In this document: positions 32,368 to 43,900 of the stretch, in pieces
Layout of the letters: every line of letters starts with the position of its first letter
How positions within the stretch are numbered: the stretch's first letter is position 1
Assembly: GCA_965240325.2 (NCBI GenBank)
Contig: OZ251244.1
Location: 806,001-870,000 of the forward strand
Direction: 5' to 3'
Source: Rebecca billardiae RCC1528
Lineage: Eukaryota > Haptophyta
DNA: 64,000 nt
The notes under the pieces: generated by a model
Database searches by the model: none
Seen by the model: the letters and a program-made list of their open reading frames with translations, nothing else
What the model was told of the DNA's origin: nothing
Position numbers and translations under genes: made by a program

Positions 32368-34351
32368 TTAGACCGATGCCGACTTGCCGACTGAGCTCGA
32401 CGCGCCGGCCGTGGACCCAGCGTCGCCGTCGCCCGTGGCGATGTTGTCGAGACCCGCTTCCCACGGCGCGCTAAAGGACTCGAGCGGGTGCTTCTGCCGC
32501 CAGCAGACCTGCGGCACGGGGAGGTTGCGCGCGCGCGCGAGCCGCGCCGGCAACCGGCCCAGTCAGCGCTCGGCCGCCGCGCTGTGCCGCGCGCGCAGCG
32601 CGGGGCGGCACCGCCGCAGGGCAGGTGCGCGGCGCGTGGGCAGCGGGCACATTCGGCGAGCGCGCGCGCGCCGCGCGCTCACCAGCTCGGCGACCTCGAC
32701 GTTGCGATCATCGAGGTGCGGCGGCAGGAACATCGCCAGCCCCCAGTCGAACGCGATCACGGGCAGCAGCAGCGCGGACATGAGCAGGATCACGATGATC
32801 ACCACGCGCAGCGGCCCGTTGTTGGCGTAAAAGTAACCGGACTCGCCGAGGTAGGTCCGGAAGGTGGGTCCGGCGAAGAACTCGGCGACGCGGAAGATGT
32901 TGCGCCAGATGATCGCCTGCAGCACGCGCAGGAAGTGCACCTCCACGTGGAAGCGCTGCGAGATCTGGCCGAAGCTCGACGAGCAGCGGCCGATCGAGAC
33001 GGCGCCGCCCTCGGACGCCTTGATGACGTCGCGGCTGAAAAGCTTGGCGACCGCCCACATGAAGATGAGCACCGCGCAGGTGAGTGCGGTGTATAGGATG
33101 TCCATCGTGACGAAGCGCGCGCCGAAGAACATCGCCACCGCCTCCAGCCCCGACAGCGTCATCACGAACCCCCACGTGATCGGCTTGAACTCGATCAGCT
33201 CCTCGAGCAGCTCGGCGAAGCAGAAAGACAGGTACTCTGCGAAATGGAACCGCTCGTTGATGCGCACGTCCGCGCCCTTCTTCGGGCGGCGCTTGCCGTC
33301 GGCGCCCTCGACGCCGCCGTCCGCCGCGGCGACCGACTCGCGCCGCCGCGCCGAGCCGGTCTGCTCCTCCTCCCCCACCGTGCTCGCCGTCGAGCCGCGG
33401 CGCGACGCCGACGCCGCCTGCACCTTACCGTAGAGCTTGCTCAGCTCGAGCTGCTGCTTGCGCGCGAGCTCGCGCGCGCGCTTCTCCTCGACGTGGCGCA
33501 GCCCGCCGCCCTGCGCCCACTGGACGAAGTAGAGCTTCACCTTGAAGAAGTCCTTCACGTCCGAGAGCGGGAACAGCATCCGCCGGATCCCCGCGCGGTT
33601 CTCGTCCACGGGGAAGCGCGAGTACGCGTGCATCTCCTCCTCCCACCAGTGCCACCGCTCGCACATGTGCTTCGCGTATGTGATGCCCTGCGCGCGCGGG
33701 AGGGGCGGCGCGCCGCGCGTCGGCGGCGGCGCGCGGGCCGGCTTCCCCAGCGCGCGCCCGCGCGCGCGGACACGGCGCCGCTCGCGCGCGCGCCCGCGCG
33801 CGCGCGCGCGCGCGCCGCTGTGCGCGTGCCATGCCCATGATGAGAAAGTACAGCAGCATCGCGACAAACATCTGCATGTGCACGTCCTCGACGACGTGGA
33901 GCAGGTCGCTGCCCTTCGGCGGGTAGTTGAATGGATCGCGCCCGTACTGCGCCTGCGTGTCGACCTCGGCCGGCTTCTCGGCGAGCACGCGACGGCACGC
34001 GTCCGAGGCGGCCGCGAGCATGCGAAGCTTATAGCTCGAGCTGTCGCCGCACGCAGCCTCGGAGGGCAGGATCGCGACGATCGCGTCGAAGCCGCCCGAG
34101 CGCGAGGTGAGCCAGACGCAGAACGCGAGGAAGCCGAGCACCATCAGCTCGGACGAGCCGCGCGTGAACAGCGTCACGTAGAAGCCGGCGACGTCCGCCT
34201 GCTGCTTGTGCACGTGGTCGTGCTTCATCACCCACGCCTGCAGCGCGTTCTTGAGCGTGTCGAAGAACTCGGCGATCGCGGCGAGAATGACGACGCAGAT
34301 GCTCTCGAAGAAGCGGAACTCCTCCTCGCTGCTCCACCACGCGCCCGCCAT
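32368..34351 (-). CDS. MLO-like multipass membrane protein
   Basis: Three exons (about 33830-34351, 32683-33687, 32368-32508) give roughly 555 residues. Features in MLO order: an N-terminal helix (CVVILAAIAEFFDTL), a second with SSELMVLGFLAFCVWLTS (MLO proteins have ELMLLGFISLLL), an extracellular loop, a helix FVAMLLYFLIMG, then KHMCERWHWWEEE, DVKDFFKVKLYFVQW, FHFAEYLSFCFAELLEELI, paired helices (ITWGFVMTLSGLEAVAMFFG; LYTALTCAVLIFMWAVA), FHVEVHFLRVLQAIIWRNIF and a last exon beginning VCWRQKHPLESF. MLO proteins act as calcium-permeable or calcium-modulating membrane proteins in plants. The second junction is GT-AG. The first has no GT donor where homology needs it and is best read as a GC-AG intron. 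A charged Ser-rich insert fills the intracellular loop. Confidence 0.75.
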
Positions 34352-34622
34352 GACCCCAAGACCGCTCGCCGGGGCTCCCCCTCGCGGCGCAGTGCACCCG
34401 CTGCTCGCGGTTGGCGGGCTCCGCTCTGGCACTGGCGACACATCAGCATCACGAGCCAACATTGCTATGGCCCAAAGCCGAGATCCCCATATCTAATCGC
34501 TCGATTTTTGATGATGGCGGCGGCGATGAACACTATGGGGGTAAGCGAAAAAGGCCTACTGCAACAATTGTCAATTTCCGTAGTCAGTCTCAGAGCCTGA
34601 GGCGCCCGGCGTCGTGGCATCG

Positions 34623-36785
34623 TCATAGCTGCGGCATCGTCGTCCGTGGTGCAGCAGATGTGTTCATCGCCCTGATGCCCCCAGCCTTGGCAGCACCGCC
34701 GTTTGGCCCGCGCTGCGGCGCCTCAAGCCCAAGGGCCACAGGGCCGCCGGGCGGGTCGACCCACTCGGCCACGGCGCGCAGCCGGCGCGCGAGCTCCACG
34801 CGCACCGACATTGCGCACAGCCCGCAGCGTGCGAAGCTGCCGGCAGGCTCCGCGTCCACCCGGCTCGACAGCTCGGCGGCGTGCTCAGCCTCGGCCCCAA
34901 CCGCTTTTGCCGACGCCGTTGCCCTGGCAGCAGCCTCGTGCGGCTGCGCCGCGGCCGCGGCGCGCGGAGGCGTCGGCCCGCCCGTGCGCGCGTGACCATT
35001 CACCGTGTCAAAGCTCCTGTGGCGCTCGAACATCCAGCCGGTGGAGGCGGAGCCCTCCCTCGAGACCGAGCCCGCCGGGAGCCGGCGCACAGGCGAGGAC
35101 TGCGGCCGCAGCCGCGGCGACTGCGGCTCGGCCCCGCGCGCGCCCTGCTCCGCCTCCGCACCCGCGACGGTCGGAGGATCGGGCCCCGCGCCAGACGAGT
35201 GCGCGCGCAGCTCCGCGACAGCGACGCCGTCGGGAGGGCGCGCGCGCTGAGCGCTCGCGCCATCCGTCGCCGCCGCCCTGCCCTCAGCAGCCGCCGGCGC
35301 GTCCGAGCTCGACAGTTCCCCCGCCGCAGCCACTCCCGCCGTGCTCCCGCCCCACTCCGCAGCAGCCCCAGCGCACGAGGACGTCACCGGCGCGCCGGCC
35401 GCGCATCGCGCGCACCGCGCGTCACCGCCTGTGCTGGAGCCGCTCGCAGCGCCCGCGCCGGACCACGCACCGCCGTCCGTCGTCGACATCGTCGGCGCGC
35501 AGGATGCAGCGTGCGCGTCGCCGTCGGTGGTCGACGTCGTTGGCGCGCGAGCGCCAGGCCACCCATCGCCGTCCGTCGTCGACGTTGTCGGCGCGGCACA
35601 GCCATGCCGCGTGTTGCCGTCGGCGGCTAACCAGCTGGACGCGGCCGCGCGCGACTCGCCCGCCGTGTCTCGCTTGGCCGGCGACGCGGGCGACGGCTCG
35701 GGCGGAGGCGGCTGGTCGACAGGCTGCGCGCTGGCCGCCGCCGCCGCCGCGAACGCGCTGTCCTCCTTCGGCTTCTCCGCCGCCGTCGCGCTCGCGCTCG
35801 ATGCCGCCGTCCACATCTGCGCCGCTGTGCTCTCGGCCTCGCCGATCGGCCACGTGCCGGCACCGCCCGCGGCCGGCTTGGCCGACTGGACGGTGGCTGG
35901 GGACAGGATGCTGACGCTCGCGCCGGGCGTCCGTCCGCGGGACTCGGTCTTCGCACCCGCCGACTGCGCCGGCGAATCGAGGAACGCCGCCAGAGCTCTG
36001 CTGCCGCGCCCGGAGCCCTGCCTGCTCGGCGCGTTGGATGGACGAATCGACGCGCCCCTGGTCACGGCGGTGGCAGCGCTCGGGGGCATGGTGCCCGCGA
36101 CGCCGGGGAGGGCCGGGAAGGCGAGCGTCTTGGCGCGGACCATTCGCCGGGGCGGGAGGAGCGAGCGCGGCACGCCCGCCATCCTGCCGCTGTCATCCTC
36201 GCTGCTCGACTCCTCTTCCCCCGACGAGCTGTCGCCGCCCGAGTCGTCGCCCAGCGGCACCATCGGGAACATGCCGCTCGGCAGCGTGCCGATGGTGAAC
36301 GCGCGGTCGGGGACGATGACGTGGCGCCCACCGTCCCTCTGGAGCACGTTGTCCCGCTCGACGCGCGTGAACGCCTGCCGCGCGGCGCCGTTCGCCACGG
36401 GTGCGTGCCCGTTGGGCTCGTGCGCTTTTCTCACCCGCTCCTCTGCGTGCGTCGCGTTGCTCGGCTGCCAGCGATCTTTCTCGAGCAGCAGCGAGGAGGC
36501 GATCACCGTCGAGTTCGCCCTCGAGAGCGATCGCGGATGCACCGACGCCGACGTCAGCACGAGCGGGGAGGTGGCGAGGTTGTTGGTGTAACAGCCAGAC
36601 GGGCAGCTCGGCGAATGCGATTGGATGCCCGCCTCGGTCTCCACGTTGAAGAGCGACGCGTTCGCCCGGACTTTCCCCGCCTGTATCGCGGCACGGCCGG
36701 GCGTGACCAGGCTGTCATCGTCGGCGTGCGCCCGCGCGGACGAGTCGCCCTGCGCCGTGGCCGACTCGGCCGCGGCGGTCGTCAT
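34623..36785 (-). CDS. large disordered Ser/Ala-rich protein of unknown function
   Basis: An uninterrupted frame of 720 residues from the first ATG. No known domain. Visible features: a phosphoserine-type acidic patch (GDSSSGEEESSSEDDSG, about residue 185), three tandem degenerate repeats around APTTSTTDGDG (about residue 410-450), many Ala/Ser/Pro tracts, and a Cys pair near the end (FARCGLCAMSV). A substantial length with codon-like third-position GC bias and less biased stretches early on (NVETEAGIQSHSPSCPSGCY) favour a real gene. In DNA this GC-rich, however, chance open frames are common. It lies tandem to the MLO-like gene with 270 bp between them. Confidence 0.5.
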   Translation of the reverse strand: MTTAAAESATAQGDSSARAHADDDSLVTPGRAAIQAGKVRANASLFNVETEAGIQSHSPSCPSGCYTNNLATSPLVLTSASVHPRSLSRANSTVIASSLLLEKDRWQPSNATHAEERVRKAHEPNGHAPVANGAARQAFTRVERDNVLQRDGGRHVIVPDRAFTIGTLPSGMFPMVPLGDDSGGDSSSGEEESSSEDDSGRMAGVPRSLLPPRRMVRAKTLAFPALPGVAGTMPPSAATAVTRGASIRPSNAPSRQGSGRGSRALAAFLDSPAQSAGAKTESRGRTPGASVSILSPATVQSAKPAAGGAGTWPIGEAESTAAQMWTAASSASATAAEKPKEDSAFAAAAAASAQPVDQPPPPEPSPASPAKRDTAGESRAAASSWLAADGNTRHGCAAPTTSTTDGDGWPGARAPTTSTTDGDAHAASCAPTMSTTDGGAWSGAGAASGSSTGGDARCARCAAGAPVTSSCAGAAAEWGGSTAGVAAAGELSSSDAPAAAEGRAAATDGASAQRARPPDGVAVAELRAHSSGAGPDPPTVAGAEAEQGARGAEPQSPRLRPQSSPVRRLPAGSVSREGSASTGWMFERHRSFDTVNGHARTGGPTPPRAAAAAQPHEAAARATASAKAVGAEAEHAAELSSRVDAEPAGSFARCGLCAMSVRVELARRLRAVAEWVDPPGGPVALGLEAPQRGPNGGAAKAGGIRAMNTSAAPRTTMPQL

Positions 36786-36956
36786 GTGGCGCACACAAGG
36801 TGCGCGCAGGAGTGCGCGACCAAAGAACTACATCTCAGGCGCCAAAAATTTCGCCGCCATCGTATGACGATTCATTCGGCTCGTGACTCGTCCGATCGGA
36901 TGCCAAGCAGATAACTGAGACCTGAGTGAACGCGGTCGCAGCCTCGCCAGCGCAGG

Positions 36957-37826
36957 CTAGTGCCGGCACTGCTCGGGGAGCGAGTACCCGAGGCATTCGT
37001 ACTCTTGCCGGCGCAGCACGCAGAACCGCCGCACGCTCGCGTCGTCCACGCGCGCGCTCGGCCCACGCCCGACAGATTTCGGCAGATTCGATTTGATGTT
37101 CCTGTACACGCGCTTGGCGCTCGAGACGTTGGTGATCAGCCACTCCGCCTGCTCGGGCGAGATCCCGCGCATCTGCGAGACGATGTACGGCCAGTCCACC
37201 GCCATGTTCTCAAGCCGGCCGATGAAGCTGTACGGGAACGGCGCGCCGCCGCGCAGGCGCGTGCCCAGCCGGAAGAGGTTGCCCTGCAGGTGCTCGTCGC
37301 GCTGACGACCCTTGCCGCTCTCGTGCGAGAGCAAGTGCCGCACCTCGCCCGCGAAATTCGGCGTTCTCATGTTCGCGGAGCGATAGTACTTCTGATCGAG
37401 GCCGCTCAGGTACTTCTCGAGCGGCTCTCGAACGATGGTGAAACGGAACAAGCCGCGCACATCCTCCCATCGCAGCGCACACGTGCGCACCCGACTTCGG
37501 TGCAGCCGTGCCTCCTCCGGGACAAACGCCGGCCAATCGGACCATGTGGTGCGCAGCACCCTTCCAACCGCGTTCCGTATGCTCGACGAGCCCGCCTTGC
37601 AGTTCGCCACGAACACAAAGCCGTGCTGTACCGAGAGCAGCGCGTCCGTGCACAGGCCCGCCGGCAGGTCCTCCGCCCCCCGCGCACGGTCCTCCGCCCG
37701 CGGCGCAAACGTGTGGTTCGTCGCGCGAGAGCACGCAGTGAAGCGTGCGAGCACGTCGGTGGTTGGCCTCGAATGTAGCGGTGGGGAGGGCGGTGCATGG
37801 GCGACCAGCGCACCAAGCAGCAGCAT
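36957..37826 (-). CDS. Golgi-type carbohydrate sulfotransferase family protein
   Basis: A single exon of 289 residues. The PAPS-binding signatures are present: the 5'-phosphosulfate loop VFVANCKAGSSSIRNAVG (residues about 71-88) and the 3'-phosphate site FRFTIVREPLEKYLSGLDQK (about 128-147). The C-terminal region (PYSFIGRLENMAVDW; SVRRFCVLRRQEYECLGY) is also typical of the HNK-1/chondroitin sulfotransferase group. A hydrophobic N-terminus MLLLGALVAHAPP can serve as a short anchor or signal. These enzymes transfer sulfate from PAPS to glycans, here perhaps cell-surface polysaccharide. The gene is divergent from the large receptor gene, with 147 bp between the starts. Confidence 0.85.
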   Translation of the reverse strand: MLLLGALVAHAPPSPPLHSRPTTDVLARFTACSRATNHTFAPRAEDRARGAEDLPAGLCTDALLSVQHGFVFVANCKAGSSSIRNAVGRVLRTTWSDWPAFVPEEARLHRSRVRTCALRWEDVRGLFRFTIVREPLEKYLSGLDQKYYRSANMRTPNFAGEVRHLLSHESGKGRQRDEHLQGNLFRLGTRLRGGAPFPYSFIGRLENMAVDWPYIVSQMRGISPEQAEWLITNVSSAKRVYRNIKSNLPKSVGRGPSARVDDASVRRFCVLRRQEYECLGYSLPEQCRH

Positions 37827-37973
37827 TCCGGAGGGGCGAGTTCACGGCGCCGCCATCGCTTTCGTCTTGGCTGTGGAATCAGACTTGGCCAGTGATGGCC
37901 ACTGATTGGGAGATTGACGCACAGCAATCACGATCTCGTACACGAGATTGTGCTGCGCTATCCTTTTGGGCTT
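37827..37973. promoter_or_regulatory. divergent intergenic region, probable bidirectional promoter
   Basis: Separates the start codons of the sulfotransferase (-) and the LRR-TIR receptor (+). No specific element was recognised; the role follows from the head-to-head arrangement. Confidence 0.35.
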
Positions 37974-40900
37974 ATGGCGTCCGGCAATCTGGTGACTCGG
38001 GCAGCGCTCCTGCTGCTCGCTCTCGCGCCTGCCTCGCCCGAGCCGCTGCTGGACCTGGCGTCGTTTGAGGCGTGCCTCGCCGACGTGGTCGGCTGCACCT
38101 CCCTCAACACGCGCGGCTCTGGCGTGACGGGCACGATACCGACCGAGCTCGCGCTGCTGAGCGAGCTTCGTGAGCTTGATCTGAGCTTCGAGGGGTACAC
38201 GGGCGTGCTTCCGACGGAGGTTGGGGCCCTCGCTCACCTGCACACCTTCTACGCGAACAACAATGCGCTCGAGGGCTCAATCCCCACCGAGTTCGGCAGG
38301 CTCACCGCCATGGGCGACGCCGTGCTCCGGGAGAACAGCCTCAGCGGGCCCATCCCGTCGCAGCTCGGCGCGTGGTCGGCGCTGAGCGTCATGTGAGCAG
38401 CACGCGCGGATCGCCGGGGGCTGGCGCGACGCCTTGCTGCGCCCTCGCACCCGCCGCCCGCACCCGCGCTCACTCTGCCCTCGCGCCTTGCGCCGCGCGC
38501 CGCTGCTGCGCACGCGCGATCGATCGACCGGCAGCTCTTTGTACTCAAACGCTCTGAGCGGCACGCTGCCCACCGAGATGGGCGGCTGGACGTCTCTGAG
38601 TGACATGCGCATGCGCAACCTGGATACGGGCGGGACGATGCCCTCGGAGCTCGGGCGGCTCACCGCCGCCGCGGTCTTTGTGCTCGCGTCGTGCGGGCTG
38701 ACCGGTACGGTGCCGACGTCGCTCGGCGCGCTCACCGCCGTCGAGCTGCTGTGGGCGCAGAGCAACTCGCTCGTGGGCGCGGTGCCGACCGAGCTCGGCT
38801 TGCTGCGCGCGGTGAGCAAGCTCGAGCTCCACTCGAACTCGCTCACCGCAGGGCTGCCCACCGAGCTCGGCCGGCTGAGCAGCCTCGCGGAGCTTTACTT
38901 TCATTCGAACGGTCTCAGCGCGGGGCCTGGACTGCCGACGGAGCTGGGCGGTCTGCCCAGCCTCGCCAACGTGTGGCTGTACAGCGCGGGGCTCGGAGGC
39001 ACGCTGCCGACCGAGCTCGGCCTGCTGCGGGCCTCGCTCACCTGGCTGGGCGTCGACCAGAACTCGCTCGGCGGCACCATCCCGTCTGAGCTGTGCGCGC
39101 TCGCGCCCGACGCGGGCGGCGCACTGCGCAGCCTGTGGCTGCACGGCAACGCGCTGAGCGGCAGCCTGCCCGAGTGTGGGCTCTTCGACGGCGGCGTGAT
39201 GGACACGTGCTCCGTGCACTCCAACGCGCTCTGCGGCGCCACGCCGAGCTGCTCCACCGGCTCGATCGCGCAGTGCCCGCCCTCGCCGCCCGTGCCGCCC
39301 GCGCCGCCCGCGCCGCCCTCGCCGCCCTCGCCCGGTGTGCTCGTGAGCTCGCTGCTGCCGGAGGGCTCGTCGTTCGAGTTCGACCCGGGCGGCGGCGAGC
39401 CGCTGATCATCAGCGGCAACTTCTTCGGCGAGGGCGTGTGCGAGCCGCCGTGCGCCGAGCTCAGCGTGACCATCGGCGACGCCGCGTGCCGCGAGCCGGG
39501 GCGCATCTCGGACCAGTTTGTCTTCTGCCTGCTGCCGCCCGCGCCGGAGGGGCATCAGGGGGACGAGCTGGCGGTGAGCGTGCGGCGCGAGTCGGACGGG
39601 CTGGGCGGCAGTGCGCCGGTCGGCGTGCGGTACCGCGCGCCGTGCGCCGCGGGCGAGTACCTCCTCGGCGACGCGTGCGCGCTGTGCGAGCGCGACTCAT
39701 ATCGCGAGGCCGGCGCGGCGGACGAGGCGTCGTGCGCCCAGTGCGGCGACACGGTCGGCCTTGACGCGCGGATGGTGACGAACCGCACGGGCGCGACGTC
39801 CGCCGCGGCGTGTGTGTGCCCGCGCGGGCAGTACGAGCGCACGCTCGCCGGCGGCGCGCGCGCGTGCTTCTCGTGCAACGCCTCCGCGCGCTGCGACGAG
39901 GACGGCGAAACGGTCCAGTCGCTCACGCTCGCGCCCGGCTGGTGGCGCGCGCGCTCGGCCTCCGCGGACGTCCGCCGCTGCCCGCGCGGCGAGGTGGCGT
40001 GCGTCGGCGGGCGCGGGGGCGGGCGCGCGCTGTGCGCGGCGCACCGCACGGGCGCGTTCTGCGACGCGTGCGAGCCCGACCACTTCCTCGCGAGCGGCGG
40101 CGTGTGCGAGCCGTGCCCGCCGCCGTCGGCGGCGCGGAGACGGCTGTCAACTTGGCTGCCTCTGGCGGTTGTGTGCGCCCTCGCCATTGGCTACCACGCC
40201 CGCCTCGACGTGGCGCTGGGCGGCGCGCTCGGCCGCGTGGCAGAGCTGCTCGAGCAGCGCGCAGCCGCGCGCCAGGCGGCGGCGCGCGCGCTCAAGCCGC
40301 ACGGCGCGGAGCCGGCAGCGGGCACGGCTGAGCGCGGCGGCGCGGGCGAGGCGCTCGCCCGCGCGGCGGGCTCGGCGCTGGGCGCCGCGTGGCGCGCGCT
40401 CACGCCTGACATGCTCATGTCGCTCAAGGTGGCGGCGCGCTCGACGCTCGCGTTCGTGCAGCTCGTGCTGCTGATCGAGCGCGTGTACGGCGTCACGCTC
40501 CCCGCCAACTTCGCCGCGGTGCTCGACCATTTCCGTTGGCTCTCACTCTCGACTCTTCACGTGCACGGCTGGGCGTGCGACGCGGCGGTGCGTGGGTATC
40601 ATGACTCCATGCTCGCGCTCGCGCTCGCGCCGCTGTGCGTGCTCGCGATCGCGCTGTGCGCGTGGGCGGCGCACTGGGGCGTGCGCGCGAGCGCAGCAGC
40701 GCTCGGCGCGCGCGGCGTGCGGCTGCCCCCCGCGCTGCGGCACCGCCTCAGCTCGGCGGCGCTGGCGGCGGAGCGCGGCGCCGGCGGCGGAGACACTGGC
40801 GGCGCCGATGGCGACGGCGGCGCCGGTGGCGACGGCGGCGGCGCCGTCGCGCCCCTCCCACGCTCGGACGAGCGGCTGCGGCTCTCGCAGGCGGTGCTCC

Positions 40901-43900
40901 GTCCGTTTCTGCTGTGCGCATACTTTGTGCTCCCGACCGCCTCGGCAAGCCTCTTCGCCTTCTTCAACGCCGAGAGCGTGGACGCGGAGGCGGAGCCGCC
41001 GCTCCGCTACCTGCGCGCGGACTACTCGGTCCGGGCCGACTCGGCGGCGCACGAGGGGTACCGGCCAGCGGCGTCGGTGCTGCTCGCGTTGTACGCGCTC
41101 GTGCTGCCCGCCGCGCTCGGCGCCGCGCTGCGCGCCTCGTGGGCGGACGCGCGCCACCCGCTGCACCTGCTGGCCGTCGGCTACCGGCGCGCGGTCGTGT
41201 GGTGGGAGGCGCTCGAGGCGTACAGGCAGGTGCTGCTGGCAGGCGGGGTCGCCATCGTGCGCCCGTCGAGCTTCGGCGGCGCGGCGGGCGGCGGCGGCGG
41301 CGGCGCGCCGTCTCGAGACGACGAGAGCTACGCTGCGTTCCTTCGGCTGCTGCTGGCGTGCTTCGTCCAGGTCACGTACGTCGTGTGCGTCTCGTGGAGC
41401 CGGCCGCTCGAGTCCACGTCCAACACGGCGATCTTTCTATTCGCGCACGTGGCGATGGTGTTCGTTCTGATCGGGGCGCTGTGCCTGCACCTGACCACGT
41501 TCGACGAAGTGCTCGGCCCGCGGCTCGGGCGGTACCGCGAGACGATTGGTCTGTTTCTCACGCTCGCGCTCAGCTCGGTGCTCGGCGCGGTCGCCGTCGT
41601 CGTGCCCGCCGAAGTCCGGCGCGAGCGCAGCCTGCCAGTCCTGCGCGACGCGCGCACGCTCGAGCGCGTCGCGCCCGCGCCGCTGCCCGCGCGCACGGCG
41701 CCCGACGGCGCGGAGGAGCGTGCGTACCACCTGTTTGTCAGCCACGTGCGCGCCGCGCCGCGCGAGCGGCCGTCGTGCGCTCCGCCGCCCTCGCCGCCGC
41801 GCGCGCTGCCTGCCGCTGCCTGTCTGCCGCGCCCCGCGCCGCGGCGCGCGCCGCCGGCGGGCCCCGCGCGCGCGCCCCCGGCGGGCCCCGTGCGCGCGCG
41901 CCCCCGGCGGGCCGCCGCCAGAACGGTCGTGTCGCCATGAGCGCGCGTCCCCGCTCGCGCGCGCGCGCGCAGGTGTGGCGCACGGGGCAGGACCAGGCCA
42001 AGGCACTCAAGAAGGAGCTGGAGGGTCTGCTCCCGGGCCTCGCCGCGTTCCTCGACGTGGACAACCTCACCAACCTGCACGAGCTCGAGGCGGTGGTCGA
42101 GCGGAGCCGCGTCATCGTCTTCTTCCTGTCAGCGGGCTTCTTTCAGTCGCGCAACGCGCTGCGCGAGGTGAAGGCGGCGATGGCGGCGGGCAGCCACGTC
42201 GCGGTGGTGTACGAAACGAGCGAGCTGCACGGCGGCGGCTCGCTCGCCGAGCTCCGCGCGGAGGCGGAGGCGTGCGACGACGCCGCCATCCGCAGCGCGG
42301 TGCCTCTCCTGTTCGGGGAGGGCGGACCCCCGGGCGCGCGCGCCGCGGGCGCGCTCGCGCGCTCGGCGGGCGCGCCGATCGCGTGGCATCGCGAGCGCGC
42401 CTATCTGAACGCCTCGCTGCTCGCGCTCGCCGAGCGGCTGCGCCTGGGCGGCGCGCTCGACCCGCCGCTTCCGGACGACGTCTCCTCCACCGGGCTCGCG
42501 GGCGCGGCGGCGCCGCACGGCACGGCCGCGGCCGGCGCGCGCGCGCACGCGCCGCGCACGCTGCAGCTGGGGCCGCGCGACCGCGCGGCCGAGAGGCTGG
42601 TGCCGCAGATGCGCGCGGTCGTGGACGCGCTGCTCAGAGAGCAGCACCTGCTTGAGCTGCGAGCCGTGCGCCGGGCGCCCGCGCGCACGCTCGCGCGCTG
42701 CTGGCGCCGTCGAGCGGAGGTGACGCCGCGCGACGAGCGGCGCTCGGCGGAGGGCGCGGCGGCGGCGGCGGCGGCGGCTCAGAACAGCCGTGCGCCGAGC
42801 AGCGGCGCGGGTGGTGGCTCCGCCGCGCCGCCCGCCGAGCGCGCCTCCGACGCCGCGCCCGCGCGCGACTCTGCGCACGTCGTGCAGCTCAGCTCCGCGC
42901 TGGCGATGGCCGTGACGCCCCCGCTCGGCGTCCGCGACGGCGACGCGCTCCCCGAGCCGTCCATGTGGCAGATTGCCGGGGCGGCCGTGCGGATGCTGGC
43001 GCGCACGCAGCGGGCGGCGGCCGCGCGCGCCAACGGGCCGACCGGTGCGGCCGGCGGCTCCGGCAGCGGCGGCGCCGCGCTCGGCGCGCGCGCGCCCTCG
43101 CACCCGCCGCTGCTGCTGCTGCTGCAGGCGGACACATTCGGCTGCGGCGCACTGCTCGACTCGGCCTCGCAGCTGGGCGAGCTGCTCGACACCTTGGACG
43201 TGGCCGGCGCCGCCGGCGGCTTGGCCGTGCTCGAGCGCGTGCGCGCCGAGCGGGGCGCCGGCGCGGCGGAGGCCTGGGCGGAGAGGGACGCGCACGCGGA
43301 CGGCGCGCACGGCGCAGAGCGCCGTCGCCGCCTCGTCGCCGCCATGAGCGAGAGCTCAGTCCGGGTGTACGTGTGCCCCGAGCAGCCCACGGTGCGCGCG
43401 CGGCGCCTCCGGCCCCTCCGCGCTCGCGCGCCGCCGGGCGACGCGACGCGCGCGGCTGGCGCGTCGCGCGTGCCGCCGCCTGCTGAGGGCGCGCCCCAAT
43501 CGCCACCCCGCCGCGCCCCCTCGCCCCTCCGCGTACGCCGCACGCGTGCGCACCGCGCCACACCGCCACCGTCGCGCCCGCGCCGCCGCCACCGCCGCGC
43601 CCGCGCCGCCGCCGCCGCCGCGCCCGCGCCGCCGCCGCCGCCGCGCCCGCGCCGCCGCCGCCGCCGCGCCCGCGCCGCCGCCGCCGCCGCGCAGCCGCAC
43701 ACGCTCGCGGCGGGGCAGCCTCTGCCTCTCGCCTCCCTCGCGCGGCTGCTCGAGGTGGACCTGCGCTCGCTCGAGCGCAGGGACCCGCGCGCCGCCGCGC
43801 GCACGCCGCCCGCGCCCGGCACCCGCTACCTGGTCACGTGGCCGCGCACGGTCGGGCTCACTGAGAAGCTGCTGGCGGCCGTCAAGGGCGGCGGCGCGGC

